From positions 1 to 33,117 of the forward strand of contig PKCZ01000030.1 of the NCBI GenBank assembly GCA_002862405.1: DNA of 33,117 bases, written 5' to 3'. The stretch comes from Pseudomonadota bacterium (GTDB taxonomy: Bacteria > Pseudomonadota > Gammaproteobacteria > Pseudomonadales > Halieaceae). The translations under genes were made by a program, and so were the position numbers. The notes under the pieces were generated by a model that saw only the letters and a program-made list of their open reading frames with translations, searched no databases and was not told the origin of the DNA. This document shows, in pieces, positions 8,001 to 16,290 of this stretch (position 1 is its first letter; the number at the start of each line of letters is the position of its first letter).

Positions 8001-8309
8001 ATGAAAGCAAACATCTTAAAATTCGCACTCATCATCGGTACATCGTCAGTCGCGACAATGGCAGTCCAAGCAGCTGAGCAGCCACCCCAGTACGCAGCAT
8101 CGTGTGGTGCGTGTCACGCCTACGCTGTAGCGGGCGCACCAAAGACGGGTGATGCAGCCCAGTGGGAGCCAAGGCTTGCGAAGGGAATGGAAGCACTTGT
8201 GTCATCGGTAAAGAACGGTCTGGGTGTTATGCCTGCTGGTGGTATGTGCACAACATGCAGTGATGATGACTACAAGGCACTCATCACATATATGTCGACA
8301 CCCCAATAA
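8001..8309 (+). CDS. Cytochrome c5-like monoheme periplasmic cytochrome
   Basis: A 102-residue class I cytochrome c. An N-terminal signal peptide ends around VQA-A at residues 22-25. One heme site is C35-GA-C38-H39, the likely axial methionine is M77 in GVMPAGG, and C83/C86 (CTTC) form the extra disulfide typical of cytochrome c5. It should carry electrons to the terminal oxidase in the periplasm. A GAGGG ribosome-binding site precedes the ATG. It is followed at 21 bases by the diheme cytochrome, matching the c5–c4–dsbA order of Pseudomonas. Confidence 0.93.
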   Translation: MKANILKFALIIGTSSVATMAVQAAEQPPQYAASCGACHAYAVAGAPKTGDAAQWEPRLAKGMEALVSSVKNGLGVMPAGGMCTTCSDDDYKALITYMSTPQ

Positions 8310-8330
8310 TCGGGTAACAAGGAGTTTAGG

Positions 8331-8966
8331 ATGATCTTTAATCGCGCAATTGCGACCTTGGCGCTGCTAATGGCAGCCAATGTTGCATTGGCCGGTGGCG
8401 TTATGAAAGGTGACGCGGCTGCAGGAGAAGCATTGGTTGGCTCGTGTGCGGCGTGTCATGGTGCTGACGGAAATAGTCTTGCCCCAACATTCCCCAAGCT
8501 CGCAGGTCTGGGTGAACGCTATCTGTTGAAGCAGATGAAAGACATCCGTGATGGTCGAAGGCCCGTCGCCTTGATGGCAGGTCAGGTCGATAACATGACA
8601 GACCAGCAGCTGGCAGACATCGCTGCCTTCTATGACGCACAAGAGCGCACCGCGGGTACAACCGATCCTGATTTGGTGAAGTTAGGTCGTAAGGTGTATC
8701 TCGCAGGTATTGCTGAAAGAAAGGTAGCGGCTTGCTCGGGCTGTCATAGTCCTTCTGGCAAAGGCAATGGCCCAGGAGGTTACCCGGCACTTGCGGGTCA
8801 GCACGCAGACTATGTTGCACAGCAGCTTGAAATGTTTCGTCTTGGCTACGAAGACGAGAGCGGTCGAACCAATGGTGGCGACAGCAAGATTATGCGTACC
8901 ATTGCCTTCGGCTTGAGTGACCTTGAGATCAAGGCGGTCGCAAGTTATGTTGCGGGTCTACAGTAA
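8331..8966 (+). CDS. Diheme cytochrome c4
   Basis: A 211-residue periplasmic cytochrome made of two class I domains in tandem. After a signal peptide (cleavage near ALA-GG, residue 21), domain one has C39-AA-C42-H43 with likely ligand M82, and domain two has C135-SG-C138-H139 with likely ligand M188. The repeated pattern LAGLGERYLLKQM and LAGQHADYVAQQLEMF is characteristic of cytochrome c4, an electron donor to cbb3- or aa3-type oxidases. An AAGGAG ribosome-binding site precedes the ATG. It is co-transcribed with the c5-like gene upstream and probably with dsbA 39 bases downstream. Confidence 0.95.
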   Translation: MIFNRAIATLALLMAANVALAGGVMKGDAAAGEALVGSCAACHGADGNSLAPTFPKLAGLGERYLLKQMKDIRDGRRPVALMAGQVDNMTDQQLADIAAFYDAQERTAGTTDPDLVKLGRKVYLAGIAERKVAACSGCHSPSGKGNGPGGYPALAGQHADYVAQQLEMFRLGYEDESGRTNGGDSKIMRTIAFGLSDLEIKAVASYVAGLQ

Positions 8967-9005
8967 GAGACGTTAGTAGACTAGTAACAGGCCGGGGGAA
9001 TCGTC

Positions 9006-9668
9006 ATGTTGGGTTGGCTTCGCGTATTAACGTTCGGAGCGGTGGCTGCACTTTCGACCGGTGCGGCTGCGCAAGAGCAATATCAGGAAGGCGTTCATTA
9101 CGACCTGATTGAACCTGCCATCCACACTGGCATTAGCGACCGTGTTGTGGTGACCGAATTCTTTTCCTACGGTTGCGGCCACTGTTACAACTTCGAGCCC
9201 TTACTCGAGTCGTTTGAGTCGCGACTATCTGAAGGTGTTGTCGTTCAGAGAACGCCTGTCATCTGGAACAACAACCCGGGTATGAAGCTGCTCGCAAAAA
9301 CCTACTACGCGGTTGAGGTGCTCGATGTGTTCGAGCCTGTTCACGGCGCTGTATTCAATACCATTCACCGTCAGCGTAAGCGTTTATCTAGTCCTGAAGC
9401 CGTACGTGCCGTGTTTGTTGAAAATGGTGTTGATGCTAAAGATTTTGACCGCGCCTTTGGTTCGTTCGGTATCGACAGCATGGTGCGTCAGGCAGCGGCT
9501 CGTACTGAGGGCGCTCGAGTGCAGGGTACGCCTTCACTCATGGTCAATGGAAAGTACCGCATCGATACACGGCAGGCGGGTAGCCAGGCGAACATGTTGA
9601 AAATAGCGGCTTTTCTCGCCGATAAAGAGCTCGCGCGATTAGAGCGCGCGCCCAACGCGGCTGATTGA
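9006..9668 (+). CDS. dsbA: Thiol:disulfide interchange protein DsbA
   Basis: A 220-residue periplasmic oxidoreductase that introduces disulfide bonds into exported proteins. The signal peptide ends around GAAA-Q (residues 20-23). The thioredoxin-fold active site is C57-GH-C60 in FFSYGCGHCYNFEP, and the cis-proline loop VQGTPSLMVNGKY lies near the C-terminus. Length is normal for Pseudomonas-type DsbA. Its place after two c-type cytochromes is conserved and fits a role in preparing apocytochrome or other extracytoplasmic cysteines. Confidence 0.95.
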   Translation: MLGWLRVLTFGAVAALSTGAAAQEQYQEGVHYDLIEPAIHTGISDRVVVTEFFSYGCGHCYNFEPLLESFESRLSEGVVVQRTPVIWNNNPGMKLLAKTYYAVEVLDVFEPVHGAVFNTIHRQRKRLSSPEAVRAVFVENGVDAKDFDRAFGSFGIDSMVRQAAARTEGARVQGTPSLMVNGKYRIDTRQAGSQANMLKIAAFLADKELARLERAPNAAD

Positions 9669-9692
9669 GTCACTCCCAGCGAATAGCTTGTG

Positions 9693-10169
9693 CTAACCGA
9701 GCGGTATTGCCGTTCGGTTTATCACCTTTCTCAAGACAAAGCTCGAGTGCACGCCCGTGACACCTGGGATGCGGGTCAGCTTGCCCAAAAGTACTGCTTC
9801 AAAGTGCTTCATGTCCTTCACGACGACACGTAACAGATAGTCTGCGCTCTGCCCGGTAACCACGGAGCAATCAATGACCTCGTCGTAAGTCGCTATTTCT
9901 GCCTCAAAGTTCTCGAAGCGATCGGGCGTATGGCGATCCATAGAGATGCTGACGTGCGCCGTAAGGTCGTAGCCCAACTTTTCCGGGTTCAGGATGGCAA
10001 CCTGGCGCTCGATGAAGCCCTCGGTGACGAGCCGCTTAACCCGACGCGCACAGGGCGTGGGTGACAATCCCACTTTATCGGCTAGCTCGAGGTTGCTCAG
10101 GCTGGCGTCTTTCTGCAGCTCAGCCAGCAACCGCAGGTCGGTTCGATCTAGATCATTAACATCAAGCAT
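9693..10169 (-). CDS. Lrp/AsnC family transcriptional regulator
   Basis: A 158-residue protein with an N-terminal helix-turn-helix (residues about 8-60: DLRLLAELQKDASLSNLELADKVGLSPTPCARRVKRL) and a C-terminal RAM ligand-binding domain (VVTGQSADYLLRVVVKDMKHFE). Such proteins form octamers or larger and sense amino acids. It is transcribed divergently from leuA across a 148-base region with several palindromes, so it probably controls leuA and itself, responding to leucine or another branched-chain compound. The start codon has no ribosome-binding site; a 12-base palindrome covers that position, consistent with autoregulation or leaderless translation. Whether it is the global Lrp or a local paralog cannot be told from the sequence. 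Confidence 0.92.
   Translation of the reverse strand: MLDVNDLDRTDLRLLAELQKDASLSNLELADKVGLSPTPCARRVKRLVTEGFIERQVAILNPEKLGYDLTAHVSISMDRHTPDRFENFEAEIATYDEVIDCSVVTGQSADYLLRVVVKDMKHFEAVLLGKLTRIPGVTGVHSSFVLRKVINRTAIPLG
9695..9719. terminator. Weak hairpin between dsbA and the Lrp-type gene
   Basis: AACCGAGCGG pairs with CCGTTCGGTT across a TATTG loop, with one G-T wobble. It lies 27 bases past the dsbA stop and inside the last codons of the convergent regulator. Only three T follow on the plus strand, so it is at best a weak terminator. Confidence 0.3.
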
Positions 10170-10172
10170 ATT

Positions 10173-10184
10173 GCTAATATTAGC
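10173..10184. promoter_or_regulatory. Candidate operator at the Lrp-type gene start
   Basis: GCTAATATTAGC is a perfect 12-base palindrome starting three bases upstream of the regulator's ATG, where a ribosome-binding site would normally be. AT-rich dyads are typical of Lrp/AsnC operators, so self-repression is likely by inference. Confidence 0.45.
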
Positions 10185-10220
10185 GTATTTCGCTTAAAAA
10201 AAAACAAATCCGTAGTTATT

Positions 10221-10259
10221 CACCATTATTTGGTGCTGATATCAGTGATTTTGATCAAA
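10221..10259. promoter_or_regulatory. Cluster of dyad symmetries upstream of leuA
   Basis: Three symmetric elements lie within 39 bases: CACCA-TTATT-TGGTG (10221-10235), the perfect palindrome CTGATATCAG (10236-10245) and the perfect palindrome TTTGATCAAA (10250-10259). They lie 59 to 97 bases before the leuA ATG and just upstream of a TACAAT candidate -10 box. The density suggests binding of the divergent Lrp-type regulator, possibly cooperatively. Confidence 0.45.
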
Positions 10260-10278
10260 TTCCCTAAGCGCTACAGCG

Positions 10279-10284
10279 TACAAT
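10279..10284 (+). promoter_or_regulatory. Candidate -10 box for leuA
   Basis: TACAAT matches the sigma-70 -10 consensus at five of six positions and would give a leader of about 30 bases. There is no good -35 at the right spacing; the palindrome TTTGATCAAA ends 19 bases upstream, so the promoter may depend on an activator. No leucine-rich leader peptide or attenuator is seen. Confidence 0.35.
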
Positions 10285-10317
10285 TCCAAGATTAAAGTTC
10301 ACTTAATTGAGTTAGGT

Positions 10318-12003
10318 ATGAATCATTCAGAGTTTGGGGTGTTTGATTATCGGAAGTACCCCAAGTATCAACCACTAAAGAAGGCTGACCGCCGGTGGCC
10401 TGATGCTGTGTTAACCAAGGCGCCTGAGTGGTGCAGTGTCGACTTGCGTGACGGAAATCAGGCCTTAATAGAGCCTATGACGTCCGACAAGAAATTACGG
10501 ATGTGGGAGTTGTTGCTCGATCTTGGCTTTAAACAGATTGAAGTCGGCTTTCCCTCCGCTTCGTCACACGATTTTGATTTTCTGAGAAAGCTTATTGACG
10601 AGAACCGTATCCCTGATGATGTAACTGTTCAGGTACTTACTCAGGCGCGCGAGGAGCTTATCGTAAAGACCTTTGAAGCGCTAAAGGGGTGCAAGCGCGC
10701 GGTACTTCATTTCTATAACAGCACTTCTACCGTTCAGCGTGATTTCGTATTTGGTTTAGACCGGGAAGGCATCACTGAAATTGCGGTAAAAGGCGCAGAG
10801 CTCGTGAAATCTGCAGCGGCCAAGTACCCTGAAACCGAGTGGGTGTTTGAGTACAGCCCGGAGAGCTTTACCGGCACAGAAATGGATTTTGCCGTAGAAG
10901 TTTGTAACGCCGTTATTGATGTCATCTCGCCAACACCTGATAACAAGATGATCATTAACTTGCCGGCGACCGTTGAAGTGAGCACGCCCAACGTTTATGC
11001 CGATCAGATTGAGTGGTTCTGTGACAGTGTGAATCATCGAGAGTCGCTATTGATTTCACTTCATACACACAACGATCGTGGTGGTGCTGTCGCGGCGAGT
11101 GAGCTGGGTCTTTTGGCCGGCGCCGATCGGATTGAAGGCACTTTGCTAGGGAACGGTGAGCGGACCGGCAATATGGACATCGTGACCATGGCGATGAATC
11201 TGTACAGCCAAGGCATCGATCCTCAACTCGATTTTTCGCAAATGGATGAAATGATTGCCGTGTGTAAAGAGTGCACGCAATTGCCATTACATCCTCGGCA
11301 CCCCTACGCGGGTGAACTGGTATTCACGGCGTTTTCAGGCAGCCACCAGGACGCTATTAACAAGTGTTTGGCGCGGCGAAAGGGTGAGAGCCTGTGGGAA
11401 GTTGCTTACCTGCCTATTGATCCTGCGGATATTGGACGCAGTTATCAGGAAGTGATTCGTATCAATAGCCAGTCAGGGAAAGGTGGTGTTGCTTATGTGC
11501 TTAACCGCGACTACGGGCTCGATCTTCCTCGATGGTTGCAGGTCGACTTTAGCGCTTCGGTTCAAGCACTCGCCGAACGCTCGGAGACAGAAGTTCAGTC
11601 GGACGATATCCGTCAACTGTTCCTCGAGACGTATCTGTTAGATCATCCGCAGCTGTCAGTTGGCAATTACCAATTGGCAAGAGACGATGCCGTTGATCAC
11701 CTCAACGTCGTGATTGAAGGGCTCGAGGGCTCTCCAACCTTGTCAGGGAAAGGCGCGGGCGTTGTTGGTGCGTTTACGGATGCCGTATCCAGCCATACCG
11801 GTCACAAGATTATCGTGGTGGAATATAGCGAGCACACCTTGGGGTCCGACGCGGACGCCGAAGCCATTTGCTATGTCCAATTGGCCATTGATGGCACTCG
11901 TGTATGTGGTGTGGGCCGCAGCACGGACATTGTCCATGCAACAATGAGCGCTATATTATCCGGTCTGGGCCGGTACTCGAGCGGCTACTTGAACGCTGCA
12001 TAA
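10318..12003 (+). CDS. leuA: 2-isopropylmalate synthase (long form)
   Basis: A 561-residue enzyme condensing acetyl-CoA with 2-oxoisovalerate, the first committed step of leucine synthesis. The N-terminal TIM barrel has DLRDGNQAL near residue 41, the metal-binding HTHND (near 243) and the signature LLGNGERTGNMD. The C-terminal part (about residues 430-560) is the leucine-binding regulatory domain, with DHLNVVIEGLEGSPTLSGKG and VCGVGRSTDIVHATMSAIL. Length and the N-terminal extension (YRKYPKYQPLKKADRRWPD) mark the actinobacterial/pseudomonad LeuA type rather than the shorter-headed E. coli type. It should be feedback-inhibited by leucine. It is divergent from the Lrp-type regulator. Confidence 0.96.
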   Translation: MNHSEFGVFDYRKYPKYQPLKKADRRWPDAVLTKAPEWCSVDLRDGNQALIEPMTSDKKLRMWELLLDLGFKQIEVGFPSASSHDFDFLRKLIDENRIPDDVTVQVLTQAREELIVKTFEALKGCKRAVLHFYNSTSTVQRDFVFGLDREGITEIAVKGAELVKSAAAKYPETEWVFEYSPESFTGTEMDFAVEVCNAVIDVISPTPDNKMIINLPATVEVSTPNVYADQIEWFCDSVNHRESLLISLHTHNDRGGAVAASELGLLAGADRIEGTLLGNGERTGNMDIVTMAMNLYSQGIDPQLDFSQMDEMIAVCKECTQLPLHPRHPYAGELVFTAFSGSHQDAINKCLARRKGESLWEVAYLPIDPADIGRSYQEVIRINSQSGKGGVAYVLNRDYGLDLPRWLQVDFSASVQALAERSETEVQSDDIRQLFLETYLLDHPQLSVGNYQLARDDAVDHLNVVIEGLEGSPTLSGKGAGVVGAFTDAVSSHTGHKIIVVEYSEHTLGSDADAEAICYVQLAIDGTRVCGVGRSTDIVHATMSAILSGLGRYSSGYLNAA

Positions 12004-12061
12004 AGTGGATAATTTCTGACTGAGATGCAGCGTGCAGTTTTATAAGGAGTCGCTGAGTTAT

Positions 12062-12106
12062 ATGTTCAAACGAAGGCGGAGCTCATTCACGAGGGTGGCT
12101 TTCTGA
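12062..12106 (+). CDS. Possible 14-residue upstream ORF
   Basis: ATG at 12062 opens MFKRRRSSFTRVAF, ending in TGA at 12104-12106, directly abutting the ATG of the lipoprotein gene at 12107 in the same frame. AAGGAG at 12044-12049 is a strong ribosome-binding sequence but 12 bases away. The peptide resembles the lipoprotein's own first residues ([11 protein letters not shown]), both having an RR-x-SF-x-R pattern. It may be a leader that couples translation, or a remnant of a duplicated start. Evidence for expression is lacking. Confidence 0.25.
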   Translation: MFKRRRSSFTRVAF

Positions 12107-12991
12107 ATGCGGGAGCGTCGAGCTTCATTTTCCCGTTTCCTGTCGGCCCTGCTCGTCTTTGCCTTTGTCCTAGCTGGCTGCTCGGCGAATCGATTTTTAT
12201 ATAACCGCGCTGACACATTCGTACGCTGGGCAATCGATGATTATGTTGATCTGACAAGCGAGCAGCAAAGGCAGTTTGATGCAGATCTTGATGGGCTGCT
12301 TGATTGGCACAGGCGTGACGAATTACCGCTTTACAGAGAGTTTATCGTCTCCTCGTTGGACGCGCTCGAGGGCGGAGTGACCATCGAAGAAGCGGTTCTG
12401 ATCTCAGATGCTATTGACGAAGCGGCCAATCGGCTTCAGGTAAAGCTAGTTGATTTGTTGCTTGAGAGTGCAGAGGGCCTGACAGATGGCCAGATACAGG
12501 ACTTTCTGGATGAGCTTGATCGTCGGCAAGCGGAATATGCGCAGGATCGCTTGGTTCGAGACGACATCACATACGCTGATGATGCGGCTGACTCGTTGCA
12601 GCGATTGGCGAAGCGTTTGATCGGCAGATTAAATGATGAACAAAAGGCACTCATCCAGTCGCGTACCACAGAACTGATGCGCATTGACCGCCTATGGCAT
12701 GAGGATCGTTCAGTGTGGGGGGCGAAACTCCGAACCACACTTGAGAGCCGCTTACCCGGGTGGCAGACCGAGATTCGTGCACTGGGTGATACACGCTCCG
12801 AGGCAAGAACGCCGGCTTATGTCGTTGGTATAGAGCACAACGGCGAGGTCATTCTTGGGCTCTTGGTTGAGGTAATCAACGGCCGAACGGAGCGTCAGGA
12901 CAGGCGCATGCGTCGTTTTCTCGATGACCTCATTGCAGATATCGACGCGTTAACCGCAGTCAATGTGGCCGAAGCGCTAGTCGTCCAGTAG
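12107..12991 (+). CDS. DUF6279 family lipoprotein
   Basis: A 294-residue predicted lipoprotein. The signal sequence ([21 protein letters not shown]) ends in the lipobox LAGC with the lipidated cysteine at residue 25. The next residues, [26 protein letters not shown], match the DUF6279 pattern of a short aromatic-rich segment followed by 'DDYxDLxxEQ'. The rest is charged and mostly helical. After Cys comes Ser-Ala, so outer-membrane sorting is expected. No function is established for the family. It lies 103 bases after leuA and its last 15 bases overlap the convergent ilvD. Confidence 0.8.
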   Translation: MRERRASFSRFLSALLVFAFVLAGCSANRFLYNRADTFVRWAIDDYVDLTSEQQRQFDADLDGLLDWHRRDELPLYREFIVSSLDALEGGVTIEEAVLISDAIDEAANRLQVKLVDLLLESAEGLTDGQIQDFLDELDRRQAEYAQDRLVRDDITYADDAADSLQRLAKRLIGRLNDEQKALIQSRTTELMRIDRLWHEDRSVWGAKLRTTLESRLPGWQTEIRALGDTRSEARTPAYVVGIEHNGEVILGLLVEVINGRTERQDRRMRRFLDDLIADIDALTAVNVAEALVVQ

Positions 12992-14815
12992 CAATAGATC
13001 CCGTACGGCACCGCGATCTGCGCTTGTTACTGTTTTGGCGTAGAACTTAAGCGCGGGACTCACGTTCCTTGGTCGGTTCTTTACAGGCTTAAAGCCAAGG
13101 GCAGCTTGAGTGGCTCGTCGCTCGTTAAGCAGGGCCTCATCAACCAACACGTTAATGGTACGTTTTGGAATGTCGATGAGGATTCTGTCGCCATCCTCTA
13201 CAAGCGCAATTGCGCCACCTGCTGCCGCTTCCGGAGAAACGTGACCAATCGACAAGCCGGATGTACCGCCAGAGAAGCGACCATCGGTGATCAGTGCACA
13301 GGCTTTACCTAGGCCTTTGGATTTGATGTAACTCGTTGGGTAAAGCATTTCCTGCATACCCGGACCGCCCCGAGGTCCCTCATAGCGCACAATGACCACA
13401 TCACCTGCGTGTACACGATCCTCGAGGATATCGGCGACGGCGTCTTCCTGGCTCTCACATACGTGGGCTCTTCCTTCGAATACCAAGAGCTCATCTTCCA
13501 CACCGGCGGTTTTCACAACACAACCATCCTCGGCAATGTTGCCAAAAAGCACCGCTAGGCCGCCTTCTTCAGAGTAGGCGTTATCAGCTGAGCGAATGCA
13601 GCCGCCCTCTCGGTCTAGGTCGAGTGCCGGCCAACGTGTTGCCTGACTGAATGCTTCCTGTGTCGGGATGCCCGCGGGGCCTGCTTTGAAACGCTCGAGC
13701 GCCAACGCATTGTCAGTGGTAGCAATATCCCAATGAGCTATTGCGTCGCCAATGCTAGGGCTGTGCACGGTGTGGCAGTCAGTATGCAGTTGGCCCGATC
13801 TCGCGAGCTCACCCAAAATGGCCAGTACACCACCCGCTCGGTGAACATCTTCCATGTGATACAGCGGAGTGCTGGGAGCAACTTTACACAACTGAGGTAC
13901 ATTGCGGGAAAGCGCGTCGATGTCAGCCATTGTGAAATCAAGCTCGGCTTCTTGTGCCGCGGCAAGCAAGTGCAGAATGGTGTTGGTTGAGCCGCCCATG
14001 GCAATGTCGAGACTCATGGCATTCTCAAACGCGGCGCGATTGGCAATATTCCTAGGAAGAACACGGTCATCGTCCTCAACGTAGTAGCGCCGGGTGAGTT
14101 CAACCACGAGTCGTCCTGCTTCAAGGAACAGCGCTTTACGATCGGCGTGCGTTGCTAACAGGGAGCCATTACCTGGCAGGCTCAGTCCAAGCGCTTCTGT
14201 GAGGCAATTCATCGAGTTGGCAGTGAACATGCCAGAGCATGAACCACAGGTCGGGCAGGCGGATCGCTCGTAAGCCTCGATTTTGGCGTCGTCGGCACTA
14301 CTGTCTGCGGCAATGACCATGGCGTCAACCAAGTCCAGCTTGTGCTCGGACAGGGCCGTTTTTCCTGCTTCCATTGGGCCACCCGAGACGAAAACCACTG
14401 GGATGTTGAGGCGCATGGCCGCATTGAGCATTCCGGGTGTGATTTTGTCGCAGTTAGAGATACAAACCATGGCGTCGGCACAGTGCGCGTTCACCATGTA
14501 CTCAACAGAGTCTGCAATGATGTCCCTGGAGGGCAAGCTATAGAGCATGCCATCGTGACCCATGGCGATGCCATCATCGACCGCAATGGTGTTGAATTCT
14601 TTGGCGACACCGCCCGCGTTTTCAATTTCGCGCGCGACCAGCTGTCCCAGATCTTTAAGATGGACGTGCCCCGGCACGAACTGCGTGAACGAGTTAACGA
14701 CGGCAATGATGGGTTTCTCAAAGTCACCGTCTTTCATACCGGTTGCACGCCATAAGGCACGTGCTCCTGCCATATTGCGGCCGGCGGTGGATGTTCTCGA
14801 GCGATACTCAGGCAT
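12977..14815 (-). CDS. ilvD: Dihydroxy-acid dehydratase
   Basis: A 612-residue iron-sulfur enzyme that dehydrates 2,3-dihydroxy-isovalerate and 2,3-dihydroxy-3-methylvalerate to the keto acids for valine, leucine and isoleucine. It has the ilvD/edd signatures [12 protein letters not shown] (C122) and [19 protein letters not shown] (C193), [13 protein letters not shown] with the Mg-binding aspartates, and C-terminal [13 protein letters not shown]. Length matches the E. coli-type enzyme. The start has GGAG seven bases upstream. It follows argA by 31 bases on the minus strand, so the two are probably co-transcribed. Confidence 0.97.
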   Translation of the reverse strand: MPEYRSRTSTAGRNMAGARALWRATGMKDGDFEKPIIAVVNSFTQFVPGHVHLKDLGQLVAREIENAGGVAKEFNTIAVDDGIAMGHDGMLYSLPSRDIIADSVEYMVNAHCADAMVCISNCDKITPGMLNAAMRLNIPVVFVSGGPMEAGKTALSEHKLDLVDAMVIAADSSADDAKIEAYERSACPTCGSCSGMFTANSMNCLTEALGLSLPGNGSLLATHADRKALFLEAGRLVVELTRRYYVEDDDRVLPRNIANRAAFENAMSLDIAMGGSTNTILHLLAAAQEAELDFTMADIDALSRNVPQLCKVAPSTPLYHMEDVHRAGGVLAILGELARSGQLHTDCHTVHSPSIGDAIAHWDIATTDNALALERFKAGPAGIPTQEAFSQATRWPALDLDREGGCIRSADNAYSEEGGLAVLFGNIAEDGCVVKTAGVEDELLVFEGRAHVCESQEDAVADILEDRVHAGDVVIVRYEGPRGGPGMQEMLYPTSYIKSKGLGKACALITDGRFSGGTSGLSIGHVSPEAAAGGAIALVEDGDRILIDIPKRTINVLVDEALLNERRATQAALGFKPVKNRPRNVSPALKFYAKTVTSADRGAVRDLLLLDD

Positions 14816-14846
14816 CAGCTATCTCCAGTAGATCACGCACCATAGA

Positions 14847-16103
14847 CTACAACGCGCGAACAAGAATTTTTGAATTTCGATCTATTTTTGCCTTCTGTTT
14901 CTCGGAATCGGGCAGCGCTTCGGGTGATGACATAGCGAAGCCAAGCTCCTGAAACCAATGACCGGTTTGTGTTGTACGCACATAAACGCGCTCAAGCTTG
15001 GCTTGCTTCGCACCGTCAATGAGCGCTGCCACGAGCCGTTCACCGTGTCCCGAGTCCCTGTAATCCGGATGGGTGGCAACACTTGCGATTTCCGCGATGT
15101 TGTCCGCACGGTTGTCCAACAAGGCGGCGCAGGCGATAACCCGGCTGTCTTTTGTGATGACGGTGAATTTATCGAGGCTGCGTTCGATCTCCTCATTGGA
15201 CTTATCTGCAAGAACGCCTGCTTGCTGTAACGGTCGGATGAGCTCGAGTATGCCTGCCAAGTCGTGTGCCTCGGCACCTTTGATTTGCTCGTATTCGTCT
15301 GGCGATATCAAGGTGCCAATACCATCGTGTGTATACAGTTCTTTAAGCAGGCCGCCATCGAGTGCGTAGCTAATGAGGTGGGATCGAGGTACGCCCGAGT
15401 CACAGGCATCACACGCGAGCATGAGCGCCTCTCTTTGCCCCCGGCCAACGATTTCGAGTACTTGGCGAGCAGCATCAACGGTAAGTTGCCGCTGCAGTTT
15501 CCCGTCCGTGCTTTCGATGCCATCGAAGTCCGACATGATGATTAACTTGTCCGCGCCTAGGCTCCGGCTAACCGCAGCCATCACGTCCAATGCGTCTAGG
15601 GTGAATACTTCTCCAGCAGGGGAATGACCCAGCGTAGAGACCAGACAGATAGCGGAGCCATCTAGCGCGAGTGTCATGCCAGCAACGTCAACATGGCGAA
15701 CCAAACCACGGCCTGATCGATCGACCCCGGCGATGACACCTAAGGGCCGGGCAGTGATGAAGTTACCAGAGATTACTCTGAGTCGCGCATTGTGTAGAGG
15801 GGAGTTGGGCAGCCCCATCGAAAACATCTGCTCAATATGGGTGCGTTCTGCCAACGTATCAGCCACCGCCTGATTCACGGCGATGGGCGTCAAGGACTGT
15901 GAGTTAAAGGTGTTTAGCTCGTGAACCACCACCAGCCGCACACCCAGTGAATGCATGAGCGCGAGGTCGTGCACCACATTGATGAAATTCTCGTCGCTGG
16001 CGGCGCCGCAGCGAAGCCCCACGACCACAGTGGTTCCTCGATGCAAATTAATGTACGGCGCGGTGTGCCGGAACCAATCAATGGTGTCTGTCGAATCTGT
16101 CAC
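14847..16103 (-). CDS. argA: Amino-acid N-acetyltransferase (N-acetylglutamate synthase)
   Basis: A 418-residue fusion of an amino-acid-kinase-like domain (residues 1 to about 275) and a GNAT acetyltransferase domain (about 280-418), which acetylates glutamate in the first step of arginine synthesis. Matches to Pseudomonas ArgA run end to end: DWFRHTAPYINLHRG, HDLALMHSLGVRLVVVH, ARLRVISGNFITARPLGV, IELIRPLQQAGVL-type ending of the kinase domain, and the acetyl-CoA loop HPDYRDSGHGERLV. The GTG at 16103 is chosen over the GTG at 16121 because it has AAGG upstream and gives the family's N-terminal length. The conserved HG-x-RPQ loop after VVVH is replaced by HELNTFNSQ (61-69), which is odd. Confidence 0.92.
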   Translation of the reverse strand: MTDSTDTIDWFRHTAPYINLHRGTTVVVGLRCGAASDENFINVVHDLALMHSLGVRLVVVHELNTFNSQSLTPIAVNQAVADTLAERTHIEQMFSMGLPNSPLHNARLRVISGNFITARPLGVIAGVDRSGRGLVRHVDVAGMTLALDGSAICLVSTLGHSPAGEVFTLDALDVMAAVSRSLGADKLIIMSDFDGIESTDGKLQRQLTVDAARQVLEIVGRGQREALMLACDACDSGVPRSHLISYALDGGLLKELYTHDGIGTLISPDEYEQIKGAEAHDLAGILELIRPLQQAGVLADKSNEEIERSLDKFTVITKDSRVIACAALLDNRADNIAEIASVATHPDYRDSGHGERLVAALIDGAKQAKLERVYVRTTQTGHWFQELGFAMSSPEALPDSEKQKAKIDRNSKILVRAL

Positions 16104-16290
16104 GATCGCCGCCCTTAGCACCGCAGGCCTAGAAGGATGCTGAATTCCCGTTGCAAGAGCAGATTGATTCGCGTGCTAGCTGCAAGCATTTCCATTAAAA
16201 AATTCCGTGACAAGGCAATTGCCTGAGATTCATTGCGTGGGTGGTGACGCGGTAAAACCACCGCGCCACAACGGAGTGGGAGTATATTAG
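16104..16290. other. Intergenic region between argA and the glnE remnant
   Basis: No gene is seen in these 187 bases. They contain a perfect 12-base palindrome AGGCAATTGCCT (16213-16224), an isolated TGAATTC (16140-16146) resembling half an ArgR box, and a GTGG...GCGGT/ACCGC...CCAC imperfect stem around 16239-16271. This is where the upstream three quarters of glnE would be expected, so it probably contains the deletion junction. The argA promoter must lie here. Confidence 0.4.

Noticed and set aside
10250-10259. FNR/Anr site upstream of leuA
   Set aside because: TTTGATCAAA lacks the four-base spacer of TTGATNNNNATCAA, so the half-sites are too close for FNR.
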